From the NCBI RefSeq assembly GCF_001894925.1, contig NZ_BCXD01000003.1, positions 310,001-374,000 of the forward strand: 64,000 nucleotides of DNA, read 5' to 3'. The position numbers and the translations under genes are program-made. The notes beneath the pieces were generated by a model. It was not told where the DNA came from. It ran no database searches and was given only the letters and a program-made list of their open reading frames with translations. Positions 53,449 to 61,731 of this stretch are shown here, piece after piece. The first letter of the stretch is position 1. Each line of letters opens with the position of its first letter. This DNA comes from Rhodococcus rhodnii NBRC 100604. GTDB lineage: Bacteria; Actinomycetota; Actinomycetes; Mycobacteriales; Mycobacteriaceae.

Positions 53449-53991
53449 CTCCAGAGGATCCGCGTAATTTCGCGAGCGTGAAACCGCGCATGGTGACGAA
53501 TCCCCGCAGCCATGCGTGTCCGCTCGTCGACCTACACCACTACCCGGGGCTTGACCCGGAGCGCTCGCGCAGTGGCGTCAGGGCAGTCGGCGCTACCGAC
53601 AGGCGACGTGGTGTCCCCGGTGTCGGACAGCGTCGAACCACGCGGCTCTGACGCTCGCCCCGCTCAGCGGAGAGCCTTCTATACCTGTCCGAACACCAGA
53701 GCCCGCGGTTTCGCATCGCTGTGAGAGTGCGCTCACCTCGACCTCGCCATCGAAACCGCTCGCCCTCAGATCGGCGATCCGCGAATCGCGTCACTGTTCG
53801 ACGACGAGGCGGTCGACTGCACGTAGTCGGCTACAAGTTCGATCAAGCCGTGTGACCGCGAACCCAGGGAGAAACAGTTGAGACCTGCGACTTCTCCTTT
53901 TGCGCCCCCGGCGCCGTCGATGACCACACTCCTCTGAAGTTGCACCCTGAATCAGAGAAAGCCAGATACTTTCGCACTCCACAAAGTGGCG
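53449..53991 (-). other. Spacer with no supported gene, possible decayed coding sequence
   Basis: This 543-bp stretch between two immunity-like genes has no gene I can support firmly. The minus strand holds a 53-codon open frame (53766-53927, starting GTG after GAGGAGT) that reads GEVAGLNCFSLGSRSHGLIE and LVADYVQSTASSS, with natural-looking codon use. A second frame just downstream (LRASGFDGEVEVSALSQRC) could be its continuation after a shift. It may be the remains of another toxin-tip or immunity gene. Confidence 0.3.
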
Positions 53992-54315
53992 TCATCGTTC
54001 GAAATAGTCACGCGAAACCGGACGGAGCAATCCTTCGCTGTAGTACTCGACTTTACAGCTCTCTGCAGATTCTGACGCCAATCTATCAGCAAGATCCATA
54101 CCCCTTATATCTAGAGATCGAATTCGCTCTTGCGCACCCTCGCTGGCACGCTCGTTACGAGACATCTGGATGATTGGCTGGTAATCAGCGTTCCATTTTT
54201 CAAGGTCATCGACAAGGCCGCGTGGAGCATCCAACGACCTGACATCCACCGGGCCAGCACCCACTGCAGTAAGCCCCAGATGAGAATAGTCGGCCGACAA
54301 CCGCAGATACTTCAT
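53992..54315 (-). CDS. Candidate immunity protein for the RHS toxin
   Basis: Small soluble protein of 107 residues, rich in acidic residues: LRLSADYSHLGLTAVGAGPV, VDDLEKWNADYQPIIQM and IRGMDLADRLASES. No signal peptide or membrane helix. ATG 54315 is preferred because GGAGG, placed inside the last codons of the RHS gene, lies 11 nt upstream; ATG 54333 in the same frame has no ribosome site. Its start lies three bases from the RHS stop, the standard place for the cognate immunity gene. The family was not recognised by name. Confidence 0.68.
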   Translation of the reverse strand: MKYLRLSADYSHLGLTAVGAGPVDVRSLDAPRGLVDDLEKWNADYQPIIQMSRNERASEGAQERIRSLDIRGMDLADRLASESAESCKVEYYSEGLLRPVSRDYFER

Positions 54316-54317
54316 GA

Positions 54318-57300
54318 TTAGTTTGACCTCCATGTCCGGTGGAATATCAGGTTTCGATCTGGATTCAGAGCAATCTCGTACGACCCCGGCTTGCCGTCGA
54401 GAAACCCATCAGCCCTGTACATTAGTGACCCATCGGCCTGAGGTATTGGGTGCGACTGCAGGATTACATCGTCAAACGAGTACGGGAAGTTGTGACCGAC
54501 GGGATCCTCCAACCCTCGCTCTCGTATTCGCGGATGGTAGTCGTACCCGTGGCTATACGCATCGGATGTGCACCCCTCCGGCACCAACCCCAGCGGATCA
54601 CTCCACACCGTCGGGTTGTGCGGATAGCTGTTCGGGTTCGGTGATGGCGCGAGTCCCAAGGGATCGGGAGTGACGTACCGGGCCGTGTGCGGGTCGTAGT
54701 AGCGGTGCAGGTTGTAGTGCAGGCCCGTCTCGTCGTCGTGGTACTGCCCTGGGAATCGCAAGGGCGTTCCGGCCTCGCCCACCCAACTCGTGACGCCCCA
54801 GAGGCTGGCTCGCGAAGAACCGCCGACGGTGGCGGTCGCCGGGTCGATCAGCTCGGTCGGCGTCCCCACCAAGTCGGTCACGGTCGCGAAGAACTCGGCA
54901 TCGACTGCACGCTGATCGGGGTCGACCGCTGCGCGAGTCTGCGTCAGCGGCGTATGCGTACCCGGCTGGTACGTCCACCGCGTCGCCACACCGGAGTTCC
55001 GTTGCTCGACCAACGTCGTGCCGTCCCAGGTGAACCGCGTCTCGTCGACCACCTCGCCGGCATCGTCGAGGCGGGTCTTGGCGACTCGCCGCCCGAGAGC
55101 GTCGTAGCTGTACCGCCACTGCGTCCCGTCGGGCGTCGTCACCCCGATCAACTGGTCGAAGGCGTCGTAGCGATAACTCCACACATCGGGCTTACGCGAG
55201 AGGCGCTTGGTTCGCTTGCGGATCAACCGCCCACGCACGTCGTAGTCGTACCGGTTCCGACCATCCTCGACGAGGAGGTTTCCGAGATACTCACGCCGAT
55301 CAGGAGACTCGTCGGCGCCGCCGCTGATGATATTGCTCAGCGCGTCGTAGGTGTAGCGCTCGACCCCCGCTCCGTCCTCCACCACAGCGGTGATGCGACC
55401 CGCCGCATCGAGATCGAAATGACGTCGCAGCACGGAAGCCGTAGTGACGGACCGTCCCACGAGATAGCCGTCCGCGCGGTACTCGAACGTCTCCGTTCGG
55501 AGCGTTCGGGGCGACGACGTCGCGCCTCCCCCACCCAGATCGAGACTGAGCGACGACGCGGGATGGGCCGTCACCGTCTGATCGGTCAGTCGACTACGCG
55601 CGTCGTAGGCACGGTCGACGGCGATCTCACCGACACGCCACCCACTCAGGGCACCGACCGCCGTGTGCGTGAGATCGATCGGTCGCTCGTCGACGACGAG
55701 CGACCGAACACGGCCGAGTCCGTCCCAGTGCCACTCGGTGATGCCACCGCCGCCCGACTGCCGGTTAGTCCGCCGCGCATACGCGTCGTATCCGAACTGC
55801 AGGTCGACCGCACCGTCCACGCTCTGGGCCGCGAGCATCCCCTGCGCCGTGTAGTCGAACTCGACGCTGTTCACGGTTTCGTCGCCGATACCGCTGACGG
55901 CCGACAGCGTCCTGCCCGCGAGATCGTGCGTGAAACGCCGGAACTCACCGGTGTCGGCGCGAGTCTCCGTCAGCCGGCCGAGGACGTCGAACCGCTGACG
56001 ACGGGCGATCCCGTCTGCGGAGGTGATCGTGACGACGCGCCCAGCCGCATCGTGGTTGTACGACGTTCGTGACCCGTTGACGTCGGTTTCGCCGCAGAGC
56101 CGGCCGTCGACGTCGTAGTCGTACGACCATGTCTGGCCGAGGGGATTCGTGACGGACACCAGACGCCGTTCGGTGTCCCACGTGTATGCGGTGACCGATC
56201 CGTCCGGGTCGGTGCGCGCCGCAAGGAGGTCGAATGCCCCGTACTCGTACCGTGTTTCGCCACCGACCGGATCGACGTGGCGGAGCAGATTGCCCTCACC
56301 GTCGTACTCCCACTTCTCTCGTGAGCCGTCCGGGTGAGTCCTCGCGGCGAGCTTGCCGCCCGCAGACCACCGCTGGGAGGTCACGTTTCCGTCCGGATCC
56401 GTCACCGCGATCGGACGCCCGAATCCGTCGCGTTCGATGCGCGTCGTCGCACCTCCGACGTCGACGATCGCGATAGGGAGGCCCGCTGCGTCGGTCTCGA
56501 CGACGGTGCGGACACCGGTGGCTTCGGTGACCGAGGCGATGGCCCCCGTCGCAGCGTGCCCGTACTCCGTCCGGTTCCCCGCAGCATCGACCGTCGCGAC
56601 GAGATCTCCCGCCTCGCTCCACTCCTGTCGCATGACGGTGCCGTCCGGGTGGCGGACGGTCGACGGCCGGTGCGGTGCGGCATAGTCGATCCGAATGTGC
56701 TCGCCGTCGGGTCGCGTGATATCGGCGACGTCACCGGACGGCGAATAGCGATAGCGAGTGATGGCACCGTCCGGTGCCGTCACGGTGAGCGGGTCGCGTC
56801 GTTCGTTGTAGTCGGTGTGCGTGTGCGCACCGCTGGGCGTCCTGACGTCTCGTAGCCGGAGGTCGCTGTCGAACCCGTACGCGGTCTGAGCACCGAAGGT
56901 GTTCGTCTCGACCGTCAGCGACCCGGTGCCGGTACCGACGTAGTCGTAACGCGCGGACATGATTCCCGCGGTCCCGTCCTGCGCGACGACGCGTCCCCGC
57001 TCGTCGTAGGTGTTGACCATTCGGTTGCCGTTGGAGTCCTGCCACGAGAGCATCCGGCCGTCGTCGTCGTAGTGGTAGCGCGTGGTGCCGCCGAATCCGT
57101 TGGTGACGGCGACGAGGTCTCCGGCTGCGTACGCGAACCAGCGGACCACCACAGGGTCCGGCGATTGCGAATCCACGACTGCGAGAGATACGACGCGTCC
57201 ACCGCGGGCATCGACGAGGACCCGGTAGCCGCCGGAATGGTCGATCGCCGTCGGCGCTCCGTCCTCGCTGTAATGGAACCTGATCCGATTGCGGTGACGA

Positions 57301-59111
57301 TCGGTCAGGGCGCTGAGGGACAGGTTGCCGAGCTCCGCATCCACGCCACCGAGCGACGGCTTCGGTGCGAAATACCACGTGATCTCGCGGTCCTCGTCGC
57401 GAACGGTGTATCCGCCTGTCTCCGTTCGCGACATCGTCCATCGCTGACGCGAATCCCGCGGCGAGACGGCCTCCCCCACGGCCGGCCGTGGGAAGACCAC
57501 CACGACGCCGTCCTCGGCGACGAAGGTGACGTCCGGCCCCTCGACGACGACCCGCAGATCGAACAGCGACGACCAGCTGGGGCCGAACCAGCGGCCGAAC
57601 CGATATCCGGATCGGTGCCGCCGCCCGAGAGCGAGAGGAAGGACACCGGACAGCGCGAGATCGACTTCGGGAAGCAGGAATTCGCCGGTGGCGGCGTCGA
57701 CGGGATCGCGAACGCTCTCGACCTGGTTCTTCGTCTGGTCGGTCGCCGCGCCGGTGTCCTCCGCTGTTCGAGAGGCGCCGTCGTCGGCTTCAGCGAGTCC
57801 CTCGGGACTCGGATTCGGTTCCGGGTCGGGTCTGTCGGCGCTCGGCGCATCCGGCTCGTGCGGGACGGAGCTCGCCTCGGTCCGGGATGCATCACCCACA
57901 TCACCACGATCGGGATGCGACGTATCGGGCAGATGCCGACCGGCATCCGCCACGTGATCGGCCATGCGCCCGGCGTCCGCGAAATCGCCGGCCATGTCGA
58001 CCACGTGCATCGACGTTCGGGCACCGGCGACACCGGCCCCTGCTCCACCCGTCGCTGCAGTGAGAAGTGCGTCGCCCGTGAGGCTGCCCGCGAACTCGAA
58101 CGGGTTCGCCTTCGCGTCCTCGACGAAGGCATCGACGACGGCGCCCGGATCGGCAGCCGCCACGACGAGCCCCGTGGACAGGTCGCTCATCCCTTCCATG
58201 TAGGCGGCGGGATGCGTCACGTTGTATGTGTCCAGCGGATTGATCTGGCGGACGAACTGCACGATGCTGGTCAGCCCGGTTGTGAGCCCCTTCGTGAACG
58301 CGACCTCCCCATGCTCGAGTACATCGTGCGCGTCGCTCAGGTTCGCGGCCATGCGCTGTGTGAACGGCGGCTCCTCGGGAGCGGCCTGTGCCTGCGCAGC
58401 GAGTGCTCCGGCGATGCGCCCGGCAGCGTTGTCCCGTTCCGTCCGCGCGGCGCGAAGGATCTCGACGGCATCGCGATAGACCGGCGTCCAGCTGTCGGTG
58501 AGCGTGGTGGCAGCGCGCTGCTCGCCGCTCAATGCGTTGTCCGCGTTCTTGACCTCGCGCTCGTGCTCCTCGGCCTGCTTCCAGCGCGCGATGGCGTCCG
58601 CTGCACGCGCCTGCGCGGCTTCGACCGCATAGGCCCACTCGGTCAGCGACCCCGCTGTCGCCGCCATGGCCTCGGCGGCCTCCTGCCACAGCTTCGGCTG
58701 CTGGTCGAAGACGGCGTCGAAGCTCTCGGCGGCATCGCCGCTCCAGCCTGCCGCATCCACCGCGCGGAGCGCACTTCCGGTCGAGTCGATGCTCGATCCC
58801 ATCTCGGTGAGGGTCGACGCAGCTTCGTCGATCGCTCCGACGTCACCGCGAACGAGCTCGCGCGGATCTTCGGTCTGCCCCAGCTCGAGTTCGTCGACCG
58901 CGCCGCCGGTCGCGCTGGCGATGCTGTCGCCGATATCGGTCAGGGTGTCCGCGAGACCGTCGGCCCCCATCCCCCGCGCAAGACCCGCAACGGCGTCCAG
59001 ACCGGAATCGGCGAGCTGCCCGCCCATCTCGATACCGGCCTCGACCGCGTCCTGGGCCGCGTCGCCGATCTTGTCGAGGCCGCCGATCACATCGTCCCAC
59101 CCGAGCACCAT
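54318..59111 (-). CDS. RHS-repeat polymorphic toxin with type VII (WXG-like) N-terminus
   Basis: Very large secreted toxin of 1597 residues. Residues 1-230 are helical with a W-x-G turn (DAAGWSGDAAESFDAVF near residue 120) and look like a type VII secretion module. An acidic Pro/Ser-rich linker follows (about 400-460). From about 468, DPVDAATGEFLLPEVDLALS marks a DUF6531-type start, then dozens of YD repeats (such as TRYHYDDDGRMLSWQDSNGN) build the RHS shell. The conserved core end YHDDETGLHYNLHRYYDP, ARYVTPDPLGLAPSPN, is near 1465-1490. The last 90 residues, after DPLGLVPEG, are the variable toxin: HPRIRERGLEDPVGHNFPYS and a C-terminal IALNPDRNLIFHRTW. Toxin activity is not assigned; a small RNase-type fold is possible. 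Confidence 0.88.
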   Translation of the reverse strand: MVLGWDDVIGGLDKIGDAAQDAVEAGIEMGGQLADSGLDAVAGLARGMGADGLADTLTDIGDSIASATGGAVDELELGQTEDPRELVRGDVGAIDEAASTLTEMGSSIDSTGSALRAVDAAGWSGDAAESFDAVFDQQPKLWQEAAEAMAATAGSLTEWAYAVEAAQARAADAIARWKQAEEHEREVKNADNALSGEQRAATTLTDSWTPVYRDAVEILRAARTERDNAAGRIAGALAAQAQAAPEEPPFTQRMAANLSDAHDVLEHGEVAFTKGLTTGLTSIVQFVRQINPLDTYNVTHPAAYMEGMSDLSTGLVVAAADPGAVVDAFVEDAKANPFEFAGSLTGDALLTAATGGAGAGVAGARTSMHVVDMAGDFADAGRMADHVADAGRHLPDTSHPDRGDVGDASRTEASSVPHEPDAPSADRPDPEPNPSPEGLAEADDGASRTAEDTGAATDQTKNQVESVRDPVDAATGEFLLPEVDLALSGVLPLALGRRHRSGYRFGRWFGPSWSSLFDLRVVVEGPDVTFVAEDGVVVVFPRPAVGEAVSPRDSRQRWTMSRTETGGYTVRDEDREITWYFAPKPSLGGVDAELGNLSLSALTDRHRNRIRFHYSEDGAPTAIDHSGGYRVLVDARGGRVVSLAVVDSQSPDPVVVRWFAYAAGDLVAVTNGFGGTTRYHYDDDGRMLSWQDSNGNRMVNTYDERGRVVAQDGTAGIMSARYDYVGTGTGSLTVETNTFGAQTAYGFDSDLRLRDVRTPSGAHTHTDYNERRDPLTVTAPDGAITRYRYSPSGDVADITRPDGEHIRIDYAAPHRPSTVRHPDGTVMRQEWSEAGDLVATVDAAGNRTEYGHAATGAIASVTEATGVRTVVETDAAGLPIAIVDVGGATTRIERDGFGRPIAVTDPDGNVTSQRWSAGGKLAARTHPDGSREKWEYDGEGNLLRHVDPVGGETRYEYGAFDLLAARTDPDGSVTAYTWDTERRLVSVTNPLGQTWSYDYDVDGRLCGETDVNGSRTSYNHDAAGRVVTITSADGIARRQRFDVLGRLTETRADTGEFRRFTHDLAGRTLSAVSGIGDETVNSVEFDYTAQGMLAAQSVDGAVDLQFGYDAYARRTNRQSGGGGITEWHWDGLGRVRSLVVDERPIDLTHTAVGALSGWRVGEIAVDRAYDARSRLTDQTVTAHPASSLSLDLGGGGATSSPRTLRTETFEYRADGYLVGRSVTTASVLRRHFDLDAAGRITAVVEDGAGVERYTYDALSNIISGGADESPDRREYLGNLLVEDGRNRYDYDVRGRLIRKRTKRLSRKPDVWSYRYDAFDQLIGVTTPDGTQWRYSYDALGRRVAKTRLDDAGEVVDETRFTWDGTTLVEQRNSGVATRWTYQPGTHTPLTQTRAAVDPDQRAVDAEFFATVTDLVGTPTELIDPATATVGGSSRASLWGVTSWVGEAGTPLRFPGQYHDDETGLHYNLHRYYDPHTARYVTPDPLGLAPSPNPNSYPHNPTVWSDPLGLVPEGCTSDAYSHGYDYHPRIRERGLEDPVGHNFPYSFDDVILQSHPIPQADGSLMYRADGFLDGKPGSYEIALNPDRNLIFHRTWRSN

Positions 59112-59135
59112 CAGGTAATCCCCCCGCTCACCGGA

Positions 59136-59744
59136 TCATTCACCGTTGACGATCGCCGCGGCTCGCTCGGCCGCCCCGGTGTCGTATCCCGCGTCCTCGT
59201 CACCGAGCATCGCTGCCAGCGGTGAGACGTTCGCGAGCGCCTGCGGACCGACCTCGTCGATGACCTCGCGATTGGTACGCACGTGCTCGAAGGCGTCGTC
59301 GAAGGATTCGGAGCTGTAGTCCGGATTCATCGCATGGTTGAAGGGATTGTCGGCGAACGTCTCGCCCCACGAGCGTTCGGAGATCTCGTCACCATCGAGG
59401 TGCGGATTGCCGAAGGCGTGCGTCCACATCGTCTTCAGCATCTCTTCGTTCGCTTGTTCCATCATGTGATAGCGGCCGGCCTGGAGATCCAGTACCTCCG
59501 CGATGTCGTTGGCTGCCCTGACCAGATGCCGCACACCCCACGCCCATCGCTCGGCGTACTCCTCCAGCGACTTCTGAACCGACTCGGCGCCTGCTTCCAT
59601 CGGGGAGAGCGCGAGAGCCGAGAATCCGCGACCCGCGGCCGCGGTCTCACCGATGCCGAGGCCCGACAGCGAATCGATGATCGCTGTGATCCCCTCCGCC
59701 GCCTGATGGAGAACGGCAGGGTCGACGTTCAGTTCCGAGCTCAT
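59136..59744 (-). CDS. WXG100/EspC-like type VII locus protein
   Basis: Helical protein of 202 residues with no signal peptide, placed just before the RHS toxin gene. The first 100 residues (VDPAVLHQAAEGITAIIDSL, then EEYAERWAWGVRHLVRAAND) form the helical hairpin size class of ESX partners; the rest is acidic and Asn/Asp-rich (NPFNHAMNPDYSSESFDDAF). Such proteins commonly escort large type VII substrates. Its ATG overlaps the SseB-like stop by four bases and it ends 24 bp before the toxin start, so all are in one operon. Confidence 0.7.
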   Translation of the reverse strand: MSSELNVDPAVLHQAAEGITAIIDSLSGLGIGETAAAGRGFSALALSPMEAGAESVQKSLEEYAERWAWGVRHLVRAANDIAEVLDLQAGRYHMMEQANEEMLKTMWTHAFGNPHLDGDEISERSWGETFADNPFNHAMNPDYSSESFDDAFEHVRTNREVIDEVGPQALANVSPLAAMLGDEDAGYDTGAAERAAAIVNGE

Positions 59745-60115
59745 GACGGCTCGCCGGGCGTCGTCGGTTCGACACTGGGTGGGAACGCCATGGGGGCCGC
59801 GCCGAGCGCATCGACCATGACTCCCGTGGGACGGGTGAATCCGGCAGCGACCTCGTCCATGATCCGCCAGCCGTAGAGCGTGTGGAAACGTGCCTCGACC
59901 TCACCCTGGCGGGCGAGCGCGAACCTCGCGAACTCCGGTTCGCCGGTGAACGCAGGGATCCACCCGACGCCGCCGACCTCGCTACTCCAGACGCGGTCGT
60001 CGGCCGTGAGCGGGACGACGAGCACCGCCGACCGGAACGCGGAGAGCAGCGACGGGCCATGCCCGAACCCCTGGTAGAACGCATCGATCTCGATGCGCAG
60101 TCTCTCGCAGTTCAC
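59741..60115 (-). CDS. SseB-like domain protein
   Basis: Small soluble protein of 124 residues resembling the N-terminal SseB domain found beside secretion and polymorphic toxin genes in actinobacteria. The diagnostic run is VLVVPLTADDRVWSSEVGGV, GWIPAFTGEPEFARFA, then RPTGVMVDALGAAPMAFPP at the end. GTG 60115 is chosen because GGGGGAGAG lies close upstream; an in-frame start at 60166 adds a basic segment. It is the first gene of the RHS operon and may act as a scaffold or chaperone. Confidence 0.68.
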   Translation of the reverse strand: MNCERLRIEIDAFYQGFGHGPSLLSAFRSAVLVVPLTADDRVWSSEVGGVGWIPAFTGEPEFARFALARQGEVEARFHTLYGWRIMDEVAAGFTRPTGVMVDALGAAPMAFPPSVEPTTPGEPS

Positions 60116-60213
60116 CGCTCTCCCCCTCGAGTCCCCCAGAACTCGGCCGACCGATCTGCGGAGCATAACAATCGTCTACGAGCCGGTGCGACGGTCTCGA
60201 CAGCCGCGCGGCT

Positions 60214-60654
60214 TCAGCCTGCGTCGTCGTCGCACACGGTCTCGTGGCGACGCCGCAGTTCGTCCATGAGCGCCTGCCACGACGACGGTGTCTCGTACGC
60301 CAGCTCGCGCGCGCTGGCTGCCTTCGCCGGATCCGCCGGGCAATGCGTCGCTCCCCACTGCCCGATCGTCGCGAGGACGGGAACGAGGTCGATTCCCCGC
60401 TCGGTGAGGTGATAGACCGATTTCTGCTTGTGCCCGGGATCGCCCGAGCGCGTGACGATTCCGGCCGAGACGAGCCGTTCGAGCCGGTCCGCGAGGATGC
60501 TGCTGGTGATCTTCTCGTCCGACTCGCGCAGCAGCTCTCGGAAGTACCGCCTGTCGGCGAAGATCATGTCGCGAAGGATGAGCAACGTCCACCGGTCACC
60601 GAACAGCTCCACCGCCAGATTGACCGGGCAATCCGATCGATCGGTCACCGCCAT
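60214..60654 (-). CDS. HxlR family transcriptional regulator
   Basis: DNA-binding winged-helix protein of 146 residues. It has the HxlR/MarR-like layout: a Cys near the start (RSDCPVNLAVELFGDRWTLL), the recognition part FRELLRESDEKITSSILADR, the wing AGIVTRSGDPGHKQKSVYHL and TERGIDLVPVL. The single N-terminal Cys is typical of HxlR proteins that sense electrophiles or redox change. It lies 39 bp after the alpha/beta hydrolase gene on the same strand, so it probably controls that operon. Confidence 0.9.
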   Translation of the reverse strand: MAVTDRSDCPVNLAVELFGDRWTLLILRDMIFADRRYFRELLRESDEKITSSILADRLERLVSAGIVTRSGDPGHKQKSVYHLTERGIDLVPVLATIGQWGATHCPADPAKAASARELAYETPSSWQALMDELRRRHETVCDDDAG

Positions 60655-60693
60655 CGCGTCTCCTTCGTCGTGTGCATTGTCGATGCCCGGCCG

Positions 60694-61455
60694 TCACTCC
60701 GCGTCGATGCGCCCTGCATAGTGGGCGATCTCCTCGGCCAGCAAGTCGGTGGTCGGCTCAGGCTGCGCGAGCATCGGCCAGTGTCCCCCGACGATGCTCC
60801 GTGTGCGCCAGTTCACGGCCCCATGTGCGGCTGCGGGCAACTCCTGCCAGGCATCCTCTGCGCCCGCTGCCGGGAGGGCCACATAGGTCGAGCGCTGATC
60901 GGTCACCGGGCGCGACAACACCGCGGCGTCGGTGACGGTCGAGCCCGGGTGCGCAGTGAAGCTCGCCGCCAGATGGTCACGGGCGTCCGGCGTCAGGTCC
61001 GGTTCCTCGTCGAGCATCGCCCGTGGCGGGGCCGCCCACAGATTCCCGTCGCGCTGAATGTCGGCGCGTTCCTGCTCGCGGGTGGCGCGCGAGTCGCCCC
61101 AGCCGTCGAGGAGCGAGAGGCCATCGGCCGGCAGGCAGCCTCCGATGTGGACGAGGCCGGCCACCGCATCGCCGAGTCGATCTGCCGCCTGCGCGGTCAC
61201 CATCGAGGAGTACGAGTGCCCGACGAGAACGACGGGCTTCTCGGATGCCGTCACGATCGCCACCAGCGCGTCGACGTGGTCGGCAAGCCGAACCTCGGCG
61301 ATCTCGGCGTCCGGTAGGCCGGCCGCGAGCCCGGGCAAGGTCATCGTCCGCGCCGCGAACCCACGCTCACGGAGTCGCGCCACCGTCGGCTCCCAGATCC
61401 ACGAGCCCATCCACGCCCCGGGTACCGCCAGGGTCGTCACTGTCGATGCGTTCAT
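60694..61455 (-). CDS. Alpha/beta hydrolase
   Basis: Cytoplasmic hydrolase of 253 residues. The fold shows the oxyanion stretch TLAVPGAWMGSWIWEPTVAR, the nucleophile elbow VVLVGHSYSSMVTAQAADRL with Ser, and a C-terminal IVGGHWPMLAQPEPTTDLLA holding the His. ATG 61455 has GGGAGG upstream and begins at the fold; a longer in-frame start at 61476 is less likely. Esterase or dehalogenase-like activity cannot be separated from the sequence. It pairs with the HxlR gene, suggesting an inducible detoxification unit. Confidence 0.88.
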   Translation of the reverse strand: MNASTVTTLAVPGAWMGSWIWEPTVARLRERGFAARTMTLPGLAAGLPDAEIAEVRLADHVDALVAIVTASEKPVVLVGHSYSSMVTAQAADRLGDAVAGLVHIGGCLPADGLSLLDGWGDSRATREQERADIQRDGNLWAAPPRAMLDEEPDLTPDARDHLAASFTAHPGSTVTDAAVLSRPVTDQRSTYVALPAAGAEDAWQELPAAAHGAVNWRTRSIVGGHWPMLAQPEPTTDLLAEEIAHYAGRIDAE

Positions 61456-61731
61456 CACGCCTCCCACCGGTTGCATTTCCGAACTGGTTCGAGCATGACA
61501 TAACCGATCGCGAAATACGAGCAGTTTCCGTTCACGTCGATCCCGCGCCGCCCCTGTCGACGTCCTCCGCGAACTAGGGTCGTACGAGACTCGGCGACGA
61601 GCGCACGACGACCGGGAGGAGCGGACGTGCCCCGTACAGGCTGATGCACACGGCTGCGAGCCACGCCGACCCCGAGTACCGCTAGCGTCGAATCACGACA
61701 CACGAACGAGAAGCCCGGGAGGAACGACAGC

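Noticed and set aside
54687-56072. Long open frame antisense to the RHS gene
   Set aside because: It is Arg/Val/His-rich with no domain and lies opposite the clear RHS repeat coding frame; it is a by-product of codon bias.
45343-60115. A complete ESX secretion machine
   Set aside because: No EccB/C/D/E or mycosin-like genes are present; only candidate substrates, helpers and immunity genes occur here.
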